Positions 52,696-61,585 are shown, numbered from the stretch's first letter. The stretch: DNA of 64,000 nt from Niallia circulans (GCF_003726095.1 NZ_CP026031.1:3410001-3474000), one strand, 5' to 3'. Program-made: numbers and translations. Notes: generated from the letters alone by a model not told the origin.

Positions 52696-52747
52696 TTGTA
52701 TTTGCAAATTTTATCTGTTAGTATCTTTATCAAGTTAGCGCTAACTT
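52696..52747 (+). promoter_or_regulatory. tyrZ promoter with 16-bp palindrome at start site
   Basis: TTGTAT (52696-52701) and TAGTAT (52719-52724) are 17 bases apart. The perfect 16-bp palindrome AAGTTAGCGCTAACTT (52732-52747) sits at the expected start of transcription. This looks like an operator; no candidate repressor is adjacent. Confidence 0.5.
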
Positions 52748-52789
52748 TAAATTTTACTAATTATATCTTTTAATATATATGCTTTGATT

Positions 52790-53033
52790 GGAATCAGTAG
52801 TGCCTATTTCCCTGTTCTTAGAGAGTCAATGGCCGGTGCAAATTGACACAAAAATAGACGCGAATTACCTCCAAGAGCATTCTTTGTGAAAGAATTTTAT
52901 TCGATTAGCAAAGAACGGATGAGCCGTTACCCATAATGAGTGGAAGAATAGGAATAATTATATTCTTCAATTAGGGTGGTACCACGTGCTTACAAGCAAC
53001 CACGTCCCTTTTTTTAGGGGCGTGTTTTTTTGT
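52790..53033 (+). ncRNA. T-box riboswitch of tyrZ (tyrosine)
   Basis: The leader has AGAGAGTCAATGGCCGGTG and GTGAAAGAA-like stem I parts, a UAC (Tyr) specifier in GAATTACC near 52873, the T-box core AGGGTGGTACCACG (52973-52986) and a terminator (CACGTCCC with GGGGCGTG, then T7, about 53001-53033). It predicts induction by uncharged tRNA-Tyr. Confidence 0.95.
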
Positions 53034-53069
53034 TTATTAATCATTTAATTTAACGAAAGGAGAAAAAAG

Positions 53070-54317
53070 ATGAGTCCATTTATTGAACAGTTAACGAGCG
53101 ACCAAGAAAAAGAAATGAAGAGGCAGCTAGATGTCTATCGCCAAGGCGTGCAAGACATCATTCCAACAGAAGAACTCGCAGAAAAAATTGCAAAATCCCT
53201 TGTGACCAATACGCCATTAAAAGTAAAGCTTGGTCTTGACCCATCTGCGCCAGATGTTCACCTTGGCCATACTGTTGTACTGAATAAATTACGCCAATTC
53301 CAGGAAAATGGGCATACTATTCAATTGATTATCGGCGATTTCACTGGGAAAATCGGTGATCCAACTGGAAAATCTTCTGCTAGAAAACAACTGACAGATG
53401 AAGAAGTAAAGGAGAATGCGAAAACTTATTTTGAGCAATTCGGAAAAGTCTTAGACATGGAGAAGGTTGAGCTTCATTACAACTCTAAATGGCTCTCTTC
53501 CCTTTCTTTCGAAGATGTTATAGGACTTGCTGGAAAAATAACCGTTGCCCGCTTACTAGAACGAGATGATTTTGAAGAGCGATTAGCATATGGAAAATCG
53601 ATTTCCTTGCATGAATTTTTTTACCCATTAATGCAAGGGTATGATTCTGTTATGTTAGAGGCAGATATTGAGCTTGGTGGGACAGATCAGCATTTTAACA
53701 TTCTCATGGGCCGCCACTACCAAGAGAAGTTTGGAAAAGAAAAGCAGATTGCTATATTAATGCCGCTATTAGAAGGATTAGACGGGGTAGAAAAAATGTC
53801 TAAGTCAAAGCATAACTACATTGGCATTGATGAGAATCCCAATGAAATGTACGGCAAAGCAATGTCCATCCCTGATCCATTAATGAGCAAATACTATGAG
53901 CTTATTACAGATCTGGAGCCTGCTGAAATCACGCAAATAAAAAAAGAATTGCATACAGGAACTCTTCACCCTCGGGATGCTAAAATGCTGCTAGCCAAAA
54001 CAATCGTCCGTATGTACCATGGCAAAGAAGCATCCGAAAAAGCAGAACAGCAATTTATTGCAGTTTTTCAAAAAGGCTCCTTACCAGAGGATATTCCAAC
54101 CGCTAAGTGGACTGGAAAAAATCCTGAATCGCTTGTTCGGCTATTAGTAGACTTACATCTATTAACCTCGAAAAGTGAAGCAAGACGGATGATACAAAAC
54201 GGTGGTGTACGCATCAATGGAGAGAAAGTCGAAGAAATGGACCTTGAAGTTTCAATCAATAAGGACTTGATTATTCAAGTAGGAAAAAGAAAGTTTGTAA
54301 AACTGCTTAGCGAATAA
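53070..54317 (+). CDS. tyrZ: tyrosyl-tRNA synthetase, type 2 (TyrZ)
   Basis: A 415-residue class I synthetase. The HIGH motif is [15 protein letters not shown] (about residue 69), KMSKS is [12 protein letters not shown], and an S4-like tRNA-binding domain closes the protein ([17 protein letters not shown]). The type-2 features and length match B. subtilis TyrZ rather than TyrS. It is controlled by its own T-box. AAAGGAG precedes the start. A bidirectional terminator follows. Confidence 0.96.
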   Translation: MSPFIEQLTSDQEKEMKRQLDVYRQGVQDIIPTEELAEKIAKSLVTNTPLKVKLGLDPSAPDVHLGHTVVLNKLRQFQENGHTIQLIIGDFTGKIGDPTGKSSARKQLTDEEVKENAKTYFEQFGKVLDMEKVELHYNSKWLSSLSFEDVIGLAGKITVARLLERDDFEERLAYGKSISLHEFFYPLMQGYDSVMLEADIELGGTDQHFNILMGRHYQEKFGKEKQIAILMPLLEGLDGVEKMSKSKHNYIGIDENPNEMYGKAMSIPDPLMSKYYELITDLEPAEITQIKKELHTGTLHPRDAKMLLAKTIVRMYHGKEASEKAEQQFIAVFQKGSLPEDIPTAKWTGKNPESLVRLLVDLHLLTSKSEARRMIQNGGVRINGEKVEEMDLEVSINKDLIIQVGKRKFVKLLSE

Positions 54318-54318
54318 G

Positions 54319-54350
54319 AAAAAATGGGCTAGCTGCTAGCCCATTTTTCT
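54319..54350. terminator. bidirectional Rho-independent terminator
   Basis: Arms of 14 bp (AAAAATGGGCTAGC with GCTAGCCCATTTTT) around a one-base centre lie between convergent tyrZ and the SDR gene. Confidence 0.92.
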
Positions 54351-54359
54351 ATTCTCTCT

Positions 54360-55409
54360 TTAGGAGCTTACTGCTTCGCCTCCATTTACGTGCAGAACTT
54401 GCCCTGTTACAAATCGGGAATCATCGGAAGCTAAGTATACAAAGGTTGGTGCTAGTTCAAATGGTTGGGCCGCTCTTTGCATTGGATTCTCTGAACCAAA
54501 GATAGCCACTTGATCAGAGGAGAAGCTCGCCGGAATTAATGGTGTCCAAATTCGTCCTGGCGCTACTGCATTTACTCGAATGCCATCTTTGATAACACTT
54601 CTGGCAAGAGCGCGAGTGAAGCCGACATTTGCTGCTTTTGTGGCAACATAGTCAATTAACAGAGGTTCCCCAGCATATGCAACAACAGAAGCAGTGTTAA
54701 TAATGCTGCTGCCCGGCTTTAAATGTGGAAGCGCTGCTCTTGTCGTATAAAAATGAGAATAAATATTAACCTTAAATGTATTATCAAATTGTTCATCCGT
54801 AATATCTGTTAATCTCGCCTGTTGAAATTGAATGCCGACATGGTTACAAAGAATATCCAATTTTCCAAATGCCTTAACTGTTTTCTCTACAATATCTATA
54901 CACTGTTTTTTCTTGCGCAAGTCTCCTGGTAATAACAGACATTGCTGCCCTAACTCCTCAATTCTTTTTTTCGTACGATTCGCATCCTCATGCTCATCTA
55001 AATAGGCAATCGCTACATCTGCCCCTTCCTTTGCAAAGGCAATGGCAACGGCTGCACCAATTCCACTATCTCCTCCTGTTATTAAAGCCACTTTCCCTTT
55101 CAGCTTTCCACTTCCTATGTAGTGGTCATTTTCAATAATTGGCCTTGGAACCATATAACTTTCAAGTCCCGGCTGACGAAGCTGTCTATTTTCAGGAAAA
55201 TTAATCGGTATTTCCTCATACTTTGTGATTCTTCCGTAGTTCGGATAAAGCGGATATGGGTCTGTCTGTTTATTGTCAGCAAAAAGTTCTTGAACTTCCT
55301 TTAATCCCAAAAGCTTCTCTGATTGATGATTTCTTGTTTCTACTAATTCATAATATGCTTTTGGCACTTGGTACATCGGATCTCTCGGATCATTTACATA
55401 AATAGACAT
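54360..55409 (-). CDS. SDR-family oxidoreductase (YhdF/YhxC type)
   Basis: A 349-residue short-chain dehydrogenase with a 105-residue N-terminal extension ahead of the Rossmann fold. The cofactor motif is TGGDSGIG, the usual NNAG is changed to CNHVG, and the catalytic pair is in YVATKAA. Ser lies in INTASVVAY. The extended N-terminus is typical of the general-stress SDRs YhdF and YhxC of Bacillus, whose substrates are unknown. GAGGAGGG precedes ATG 55409. It shares a terminator with tyrZ. Confidence 0.92.
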   Translation of the reverse strand: MSIYVNDPRDPMYQVPKAYYELVETRNHQSEKLLGLKEVQELFADNKQTDPYPLYPNYGRITKYEEIPINFPENRQLRQPGLESYMVPRPIIENDHYIGSGKLKGKVALITGGDSGIGAAVAIAFAKEGADVAIAYLDEHEDANRTKKRIEELGQQCLLLPGDLRKKKQCIDIVEKTVKAFGKLDILCNHVGIQFQQARLTDITDEQFDNTFKVNIYSHFYTTRAALPHLKPGSSIINTASVVAYAGEPLLIDYVATKAANVGFTRALARSVIKDGIRVNAVAPGRIWTPLIPASFSSDQVAIFGSENPMQRAAQPFELAPTFVYLASDDSRFVTGQVLHVNGGEAVSS

Positions 55410-55540
55410 ACTGATCCCTCCTCATAGTCGTAACATATCGTATGTGGCATTTATTATTTGGTGCCTAATTATCTTTTTGGGACTAACTCTCTTTTGTCGG
55501 AAATGAATACATTAAAAGAAGAAATGAAGGAGGGGTATAG

Positions 55541-55705
55541 ATGAGATATGAATTTAACCCAAAGGTAAAACTATTACTACAAAAGCATTCTAATGAAACT
55601 GTGTATATGACCTATATCAACCATAAATGGACAATGCCCAAAATAACGTTAAGACCGCCATATTTTAAAAGGCCAGTTTATGAATTACATTTTCCAAAAA
55701 TATGA
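55541..55705 (+). CDS. small hypothetical protein, 54 residues
   Basis: A short frame starting ATG 55541 behind AAGGAGGGG, the optimal ribosome site, five to six bases upstream. The protein starts MRYEFNPKVKLLLQ and ends YELHFPKI; it is basic and rich in Tyr and Pro, with no membrane segment. A hairpin terminator follows eight bases after the stop. The strong translation signals and terminator make it likely to be real. I do not recognise it. Confidence 0.65.
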   Translation: MRYEFNPKVKLLLQKHSNETVYMTYINHKWTMPKITLRPPYFKRPVYELHFPKI

Positions 55706-55712
55706 GAAAATT

Positions 55713-56023
55713 AGAGGAATGGAATCTTTTCCATTCCTCTTAGCTTGTCGACAAAAAGATATTGGAGAAGTAAAAATGCATTTTCATGCGTTGCTTGGAG
55801 TGGAGGGGGTGAGACTCCTGTGGGATTAGCGAGACAGTCTGAGACCCTGCAGGCTGTAAGCCGAAGCGGCTCAGCGCGAGCCCCACGGAAAGCGAACCCC
55901 CGGAGCGGAAAGTAACGTCTAAATTCAAAGAGATTAATAAATATACTTTACTCAAACTTCTATTTCCAAAATACAGGAGTTTGTCTACAGTCTGAGAGGA
56001 ATGGAATCTTTTCCATTCCTCTT
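55713..56023. mobile_element. small inverted-repeat element inside a terminator, copy A, with GC-rich core and duplicated hairpin
   Basis: Exact 29-base direct repeats, each a complete hairpin starting AGAGGAATGG, flank the element (55713-55741 and 55995-56023). The inner 253 bp have imperfect terminal inverted repeats (AGCTTGTCGACAAA against AGACTGTAGACAAA). The outer parts match copy B (40775-40922). A 105-bp GC-rich block (55801-55905) is present here and absent in B, where GGAG is joined directly to CGGAAAG. It has no coding capacity and lies between convergent genes. Confidence 0.85.
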
Positions 56024-56030
56024 TTATAGG

Positions 56031-56897
56031 CTAATTCCCTGATTCACTCACCTTCCGCTTCAAAGCAGCATGAGCTTGTCCCCAAAAGATAAGTAAGATA
56101 CCAATAATCTGCAGAAAATCAGGACGATATGCTGTTAAAACTATATCCATAAAGATTGCAACTGCTGGATCGATAAATACCAGGATTGCAATTGTCCCTG
56201 AAGACAGCTTTGGCAAACTGCTAAAAAACAAATAATACACATACCCCGTATGGACGATCCCTGTTAATAAAATATAAAACCAATTCTCTCCCGTTAACTG
56301 GCTAAAATAATCCCATTGGACAAATGGCAATAGCATGAGAACCCCTACACCTGTTTGGATAATGGTTGTTAAAATAGGATTTAATTTTGAAATTTTCTTG
56401 CCCATCAAAGTGGTTAATGCATAAAACAAGGCTGCTCCAAATGCCCACGGCAATCCAGCTGACATAAGACTTTCTAAAGACAGATAATCTTGCATTCCCC
56501 CAACTAATAATGTTCCAATAAAGCATGTAATAACCGTCAACATTACTTTTAAAGTGATCTTTTCCCGATAAAGAAAACTTCCCAGTAACACAACTAGAAC
56601 CGGTGCCAAATGATAGATCGAAACGGCAACCGTTACGGACATATGCTCAAAGGAACGAAAGAAAAAGACCCAATTGACAACGAGAAACACACCACACAGG
56701 ACACTAAAGCCAATCTCCTTTTTCTCCACCGTTTCTTTTTTCTTATTTGAAAATAAATACACCAAACTTAATACGACACATGCACAAATGCACCGAATAA
56801 ATACAAGTTCGATTGATGGCAAATTTGTTTTGGCAGAGAAATAGCCAACCGAACCAAATATAGCCATCGATAATGCAAATTTCATTGCTGCACTCAT
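56031..56897 (-). CDS. EamA/DMT-family transporter
   Basis: A 288-residue protein with ten predicted membrane helices in two EamA repeats. It has a typical first-repeat end (YHLAPVLVVLLGSFLYREKI) and a second-repeat end with FIDPAVAIFMDIVL. Members export amino acids or metabolites; the substrate is unknown. GGGGGAG precedes the start. Its 3' end abuts the right copy of the duplicated terminator. Confidence 0.9.
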   Translation of the reverse strand: MSAAMKFALSMAIFGSVGYFSAKTNLPSIELVFIRCICACVVLSLVYLFSNKKKETVEKKEIGFSVLCGVFLVVNWVFFFRSFEHMSVTVAVSIYHLAPVLVVLLGSFLYREKITLKVMLTVITCFIGTLLVGGMQDYLSLESLMSAGLPWAFGAALFYALTTLMGKKISKLNPILTTIIQTGVGVLMLLPFVQWDYFSQLTGENWFYILLTGIVHTGYVYYLFFSSLPKLSSGTIAILVFIDPAVAIFMDIVLTAYRPDFLQIIGILLIFWGQAHAALKRKVSESGN

Positions 56898-57059
56898 AAT
56901 ACTCCCCCAAATTCTTCCCAGTTGCTCATTTTACTCTTAATGATATAGAAAAATTGGTCTTTTTGGAATATGTTGGGATGATTTTTTCAGTTTATTTCGT
57001 AAATTCTTGAAAAAAATCCTTATTCATTAGAAAAAGAAGGGGTGTGGTCATCATCCGCA

Positions 57060-57173
57060 GACTGAATACACTTCACTTTCCATAGGGCGAGCGCCGAGCC
57101 GCTTCGGCGTATACGCTCCTGCAGGGTCTCGGACTTTCTCGCAGCTCCCATAGGAGTCTCCGTGTATTCAGTC
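57060..57173. repeat. REP-like element with 12-bp perfect terminal inverted repeats
   Basis: GACTGAATACAC (57060-57071) and GTGTATTCAGTC (57162-57173) bound a 114-bp GC-rich element. Its interior shares GAGACCCTGCAG and GCCGAAGCGGCTC (minus strand) with the GC-rich core of the element at 55801-55905. Long imperfect repeats of this style are common between genes in Bacillaceae. Confidence 0.8.
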
Positions 57174-57256
57174 AACTCCATTTTCCCTAGTAATTTTAGT
57201 TTACTAAAAAAAATAGAACTAAATAAACACTAAAAACGGAGTGTAATGGAGCGGAG

Positions 57257-57336
57257 GACACTCAAATCCTATGGGAAGCAAAGCAATCTTTAGACCCTAC
57301 AGGAGGCTTAGGTTGTTCCCCGGCGCATAGAGTGTC
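57257..57336. repeat. degenerate REP-like element
   Basis: Ends GACACTC (57257-57263) and GAGTGTC (57330-57336) enclose CCTATGGGAAGC and GACCCTACAGGAGG, a looser relative of the neighbour at 57060-57173. It lies 83 bases away, in the same gene-free gap. Confidence 0.6.
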
Positions 57337-57428
57337 AGTAGCGTAATAGAACGAGTTGATTTTACTTCTTAATTAGAGATTGTTTGTCTTTATCTATTAT
57401 ATATTTTATCCTAGCCTCCATTCAGAAA

Positions 57429-57455
57429 ACAAAAAACCCTTTCTGAGAAAGGGTT
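57429..57455 (-). terminator. Rho-independent terminator of NlpC/P60 gene
   Basis: AACCCTTTC and GAAAGGGTT with a 2-4-base loop are followed by T6 on the minus strand; the hairpin overlaps the stop codon. Confidence 0.85.
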
Positions 57456-57897
57456 AAATTCTTTTTGCACCATAGTATTTTGTTTTCCAATAAGAGTTAG
57501 ATAGCTTGTCCACTTTTACTCCTTTGGAGGAGGAACTATGGATAAACTGATTACTTCCTATGTATATGCCAACATGGGAGGCACCTTTTTTATATGTTTT
57601 AAAGAAGATTAAATCTCCTTTTTTCAAGTTTGATTTCTTTACTTTTTTTCCTTTTTTATACATGCTCGCGGTTGTTCGCGGCAGTGATTTGCCGACCTTT
57701 TTGTAGCTATAACCGACAAAGCCGGAGCAGTCAAATCCTTTTGGAGATGTTCCTCCATATTTATATGGTGTTCCAATGTATTTTTTTGCAACAGTAACAA
57801 CTGATTTCTTTGAAGCAGCGCTTGCTTCATGGGCATTAAATATGCCGGAAAATAACAAACCAAATGACAGGAGTGACATAACAAGAACTTTTTTCAT
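57454..57897 (-). CDS. secreted NlpC/P60 endopeptidase
   Basis: A 147-residue protein. Residues 1-28 are a signal peptide with a cut after ASA. The C40 peptidase domain fills the rest, with Cys57 in FDCSGFVGYSY, His108 in GASHVGIYIG and a third polar residue, His120, in QFIHSSS. Such enzymes cut gamma-D-Glu-diaminopimelate bonds in peptidoglycan. It has no binding modules such as LysM or SH3, so it is a minimal catalytic unit. GAGGTCAC precedes the ATG. Confidence 0.94.
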   Translation of the reverse strand: MKKVLVMSLLSFGLLFSGIFNAHEASAASKKSVVTVAKKYIGTPYKYGGTSPKGFDCSGFVGYSYKKVGKSLPRTTASMYKKGKKVKKSNLKKGDLIFFKTYKKGASHVGIYIGSNQFIHSSSSKGVKVDKLSNSYWKTKYYGAKRI

Positions 57898-58132
57898 GTA
57901 GTGACCTCATTTTAAAATATTGTTCCCAAGGCTTCCTTCTATCAACAAAATCTATCTTCTCATATTATTCAGATAATTAGGTTACAGCTAGATAGAAATT
58001 CGATTACAAATCTATTACACTATTATTCAAGAATAACTTTCCTACGGTTCCAATATCTTCTTATTAGCTAATTTCTCTAAAGAAAGGAACGAACATGATA
58101 TACTAATAGAAAAAAGAAGGAGCGTATAAACA

Positions 58133-59104
58133 GTGGATTTTATTGCTATCGATTTTGAAATTGCGAATGCTGATATGGCAAGTGCCTGTTCCATCGGATT
58201 AGCTTATGTAGAAAATAACGCGATAATAAAAGAACAATATTTTTTAATAAAGCCGCCAAGTCTATCATTTGATCCAAAGTTTATAGCGGTTCATGGAATA
58301 ACAGAAAAGGATGTTGAGAATGCGAAGAGTTTTCCAGAAGTGTGGGAACTAATAAAAGAAGATATTTCTTCCCATACTATTATCGCTCATAATGCCCAGT
58401 TTGATATGAGTGTTCTGTATTCCTGTCTAGAAAAATATCAATTGGCTAAACCTGATTTTTCCTATATTTGCAGTATTCCTATTAGCAATCGGGCAACAAG
58501 AGGAGCAAAAATTGGGCAATCATTGAAGGACCGGACCTCTTATTTTGGCATTTCTATGCAAGAACATCACCATGCAGGTTCCGATGCGCGAGCATGTGCA
58601 GAGCTAGTAATCGCTTGTATCCAATCGAGAAAGAAGAATTCGTTAAGCCATTACTGTGCGTCCTATCCAACTCTTCCTATAAAACAATTTTCAGAATTAA
58701 AACCACAAAGAACTTTTGGAAGAGCAACTAATTTTTCCAACAAAAAACCATTCAAGAAGTTTTCTTCCGTTTCCATATCAGACATAACACCAACAACGGA
58801 TTCCTTTGATGTGGATCACCCGCTATATGAAAAAAATCTTGTATTTACTGGTGATCTGCGTACACTAGAACGGAAAGATGCGATGCAGCAAGTAGTTAAT
58901 GTTGGAGGTATTATTAAAAGTGGTGTCAGCAGTAAAACAGATTATTTGGTGGTCGGTGACCAAGACCAAAAGCTTGTTGGATCTGAAGGCATTAGTTCTA
59001 AAGAGAAAAAAGCGTATGATTTACAGGCAAAAGGAAAGCCCATAGAAATTATTAACGAACAGGAATTTTTAGCACTATTAAAAAGAGAACGAGTCAATCA
59101 TTAA
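58133..59104 (+). CDS. DnaQ-like 3'-5' exonuclease with C-terminal BRCT domain
   Basis: A 323-residue protein. The exonuclease domain (1-165) has the acidic motifs IDFEIAN (Asp7, Glu9), HNAQFDMSVL and the HxxxxD end HHAGSDARA. A linker of about 60 residues follows, and then a BRCT domain (about 235-320, LVFTGDLRTLERKDAMQQ and VSSKTDYLVVGDQ). It may proofread or trim DNA ends during repair. The GTG start has an AGAAGGAG site. Confidence 0.94.
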   Translation: MDFIAIDFEIANADMASACSIGLAYVENNAIIKEQYFLIKPPSLSFDPKFIAVHGITEKDVENAKSFPEVWELIKEDISSHTIIAHNAQFDMSVLYSCLEKYQLAKPDFSYICSIPISNRATRGAKIGQSLKDRTSYFGISMQEHHHAGSDARACAELVIACIQSRKKNSLSHYCASYPTLPIKQFSELKPQRTFGRATNFSNKKPFKKFSSVSISDITPTTDSFDVDHPLYEKNLVFTGDLRTLERKDAMQQVVNVGGIIKSGVSSKTDYLVVGDQDQKLVGSEGISSKEKKAYDLQAKGKPIEIINEQEFLALLKRERVNH

Positions 59105-59112
59105 TTGAATAG

Positions 59113-59152
59113 AAAAGACTGTTTCTTCCCCACTAAGAAGCAGTCTTTTTAT
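59113..59152. terminator. bidirectional Rho-independent terminator
   Basis: A 15-bp stem with one mismatch on the plus strand and a wobble on the minus strand (AAAAGACTGTTTCTT with AAGAAGCAGTCTTTT) lies between convergent genes. Confidence 0.85.
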
Positions 59153-59865
59153 TATCCTTTTTTCCCTTTCTTCCATCGGAAAGGCATAAGCAAAACAAAA
59201 AATAAAAAAAAGGCGACTGCCTCAAGAACCAGTATGTAATATGGATATGGACCTAAATAATCGAGTAAAGAACCATTTTCCGGTTTATATGCTAAAAACA
59301 TATAATTACCGCCTGTATAAACATTAACAATCCATGCAAGCACTGCGCTGCTATTGAGAAAAACAAAGGACAAAACCATCCCTTTTTTAGTCGGTTTATA
59401 TTGGTGGACAAGCACAAAATAAAGACAAGTCCATATAATAAGAATATGCGTAACAAAAAAGTGAAAATAGCGGAAATGGGGATAACCTATAAATAACTCA
59501 GGTGTGACAATAGCCATTAAGGCGCCAATCATGCCGAAAAAATAGACAACTTGAAAAACAAACTCCCATTTTGTAATCAGAAGCAGCAAACAAAGCACTA
59601 AGCTAATGGAACACAGATGGAACGGCAGCATAAAAGAAGCATCCCATAAACCATCCTTATACATCCAATAATGATACATCACCTCAAAACCAAGTAATAA
59701 TACAAAGAAAACAGACTGAAAAATACCCCTGATCATTTGGATGCAATTCCGAAAAATAACAAGGAAAATTCCCCCTATTATAAGAATACCTATCATGATT
59801 AGATGGGAAACAGAAAATAATTCAAAGGGAAAATCATCATAAAGATGCCCGTACCATCCCTTCAT
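59152..59865 (-). CDS. YwaF/TIGR02206-family membrane protein
   Basis: A 237-residue protein with seven predicted helices. Family marks are FMLPFHLCSISL, FRYFHFFVTHIL and TGGNYMFLAYKP. Function is unknown. ATG 59865 has AAAGGAGA at good spacing; ATG 59874 lies on top of that site. In B. subtilis ywaF lies close to tyrZ, and here it is about 4.8 kb away from tyrZ, which may reflect partial synteny. Confidence 0.88.
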   Translation of the reverse strand: MKGWYGHLYDDFPFELFSVSHLIMIGILIIGGIFLVIFRNCIQMIRGIFQSVFFVLLLGFEVMYHYWMYKDGLWDASFMLPFHLCSISLVLCLLLLITKWEFVFQVVYFFGMIGALMAIVTPELFIGYPHFRYFHFFVTHILIIWTCLYFVLVHQYKPTKKGMVLSFVFLNSSAVLAWIVNVYTGGNYMFLAYKPENGSLLDYLGPYPYYILVLEAVAFFLFFVLLMPFRWKKGKKG

Positions 59866-60008
59866 TACCACCATTCTCCTTTCTGATATTTTCCGAAAAA
59901 AACTTTTTCCAAATTATTTTTAAAAACTATGTATAAAAGTTTAATAGTTTGGGAATATTATAGACAAATACTACTGAAAAGAAAAAATCATTTTTAAAGG
60001 AGAGGATT

Positions 60009-60116
60009 ATGATGAAACTACAAACAAATACTGCAATGACTGATTTTATTGACAAAGATAAATTCGAATTAGAATCCTACCTTGAATATTTATTTAACCT
60101 TGCTTCGGAAAAATAA
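60009..60116 (+). CDS. very small ORF, 34-35 residues, strong ribosome site
   Basis: AAAGGAGAGG is followed by ATG 60009 and, at ideal spacing, ATG 60012. The frame encodes an acidic peptide, MKLQTNTAMTD at the start and YLEYLFNLASEK at the end, with no signal peptide. A 16-bp stem hairpin follows seven bases after the stop. The signals look like those of a real gene but I recognise nothing, and it is too short for a family call. Confidence 0.5.
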   Translation: MMKLQTNTAMTDFIDKDKFELESYLEYLFNLASEK

Positions 60117-60122
60117 TCTGAA

Positions 60123-60162
60123 GGATACGATGATTTTTCTTTATTAAAAAATCATCGTATCC
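60123..60162 (+). terminator. strong hairpin after small ORF
   Basis: Arms of 16 bp (GGATACGATGATTTTT with its complement) and a short loop. The T-run lies inside the stem, so it may act as a 3' stabiliser more than as a classic terminator. Confidence 0.6.
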
Positions 60163-60336
60163 TCCAGACTCCTTTTAGGTGACATGGTTGGATATCACTA
60201 TCCTTCTAGCAAAAAAGGAAAATTATCCAACAAGTCATTCTCCTACATTTTTGTAAATTTAATAGAAAAAGTACTTATTTTTTCCAATTTAATTTGGTAA
60301 AATAATAAAGCAATCTATAAAATATAGGAGTTTTAA

Positions 60337-60525
60337 ATGTTAATGGTACTTTCTCGAATGAATATAGAAAATGTTTGTGAACTTATGGACACAATCGATT
60401 CTTTAAAAATACAATTACTTAAATATGGGATTGAAAAAGGATTAAATGATCCCAATACCATTCAAATAAGTGAACTGCTGGATACATATATTGTCATGTA
60501 TCAGAAAAAAATGGCTCAAAAATAG
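60337..60525 (+). CDS. Spo0E-family aspartyl-phosphate phosphatase
   Basis: A 62-residue protein with the family core, two helices and the signature SELLD (residues 45-49), where the catalytic Ser and Asp sit. Spo0E proteins remove phosphate from Spo0A~P and so delay sporulation. The short length is typical of the YnzD/YisI branch. AGGAG precedes ATG 60337 by six to seven bases. It stands alone. Confidence 0.9.
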   Translation: MLMVLSRMNIENVCELMDTIDSLKIQLLKYGIEKGLNDPNTIQISELLDTYIVMYQKKMAQK

Positions 60526-60562
60526 ACAAGTATACAAAATTCTCCTGAATCCTCTTCTACAA

Positions 60563-61585
60563 TTATTCCTGCCGAATAAGATTAATCATATCTTTCATCG
60601 CCGCTGCCGCTGCGCCCCTTGGATGTGACGCACCGCCAACACAGCAAATTGCTCCCATTTCTTCCGTTTCAAACAAGATTCCTTTATTTGTTCCCTTTAC
60701 ATGGATTAGCGGATTTTCAGGAGGAATCATTTCGGGTTTTACTTGTAAGATAAACTTATCTCGTTGCTTTTTCGCTGTTGCAATTAACTTCCACTCACAG
60801 CTATTTATTTTGGCACGCTGTATATCTGCTTTCGTAATCTTGTCGATGCCATCGATATCCACATCTTCTAAAGTTAGATTCGTATGAAGTAATCCATTTG
60901 CTAATAGCAATATTTTGCATGCACTATCCAACCCCTTAATATCTAAATCAGGATTTTTTTCCGCAATTCCATTTTCCTGTGCTAACTGTAATGCTTTTTC
61001 AAAAGTCAGGTTTCCCTCTGACATACTTGTCAGGATGAAATTGGATGTCCCGTTCAAAATCCCTTTTATCGATTGAATGGTACTGCCTGCCAAACTAAAT
61101 TCACCGATATCTAATGTAGGCAACGCTGCTGCCGTAGCACCACTATACTTAATATGACACCCTTTTCCTTTGGCAATTGCCAGTAATTCTGGCAAGGAAT
61201 GAACAAGTGCCCCTTTACTGATAGATACGATATCCATTTTTGCCTCGAGCGCTTTTTTTATGTAAGAAAGTGCTGGTTCGCCTGTTTCTAAATTCGTAGG
61301 GGTACACTCTACGAGAATATCTCCTTGGATTACTGGAGATTCAAGCACTAAATCTTTCATACTAGCATATTGCGAAATTCCGATCGATCCTGTGGGGAGC
61401 TGATTTAAAATAGTTAGATCCAGGCCTTGTGGTTCATAGATCATCCCTACAGATCCAACCACGCCAGTTACTATCAATTCTGTCTGATACTGTTTTATAT
61501 ACACTTCTTTTTTCCGATATAATAATTCGATAAATTCCTTCCCGACTGTGCCATATCCCGTAATGATTATTTTTTTTTGTTTCAT
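60563..61585 (-). CDS. homoserine dehydrogenase, short form without ACT domain
   Basis: A 340-residue oxidoreductase. The NAD(P) motif is ITGYGTVGKEF, the substrate part contains SISKGALVH, GILNGTSNFILT and NPDLDIKGLD. It converts aspartate semialdehyde to homoserine. The usual bacterial enzyme has an extra C-terminal ACT domain for threonine feedback; this protein lacks it, so it is either feedback-insensitive or has a specialised role. No other amino-acid genes are beside it. AAGGAA precedes the start. Confidence 0.88.
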   Translation of the reverse strand: MKQKKIIITGYGTVGKEFIELLYRKKEVYIKQYQTELIVTGVVGSVGMIYEPQGLDLTILNQLPTGSIGISQYASMKDLVLESPVIQGDILVECTPTNLETGEPALSYIKKALEAKMDIVSISKGALVHSLPELLAIAKGKGCHIKYSGATAAALPTLDIGEFSLAGSTIQSIKGILNGTSNFILTSMSEGNLTFEKALQLAQENGIAEKNPDLDIKGLDSACKILLLANGLLHTNLTLEDVDIDGIDKITKADIQRAKINSCEWKLIATAKKQRDKFILQVKPEMIPPENPLIHVKGTNKGILFETEEMGAICCVGGASHPRGAAAAAMKDMINLIRQE

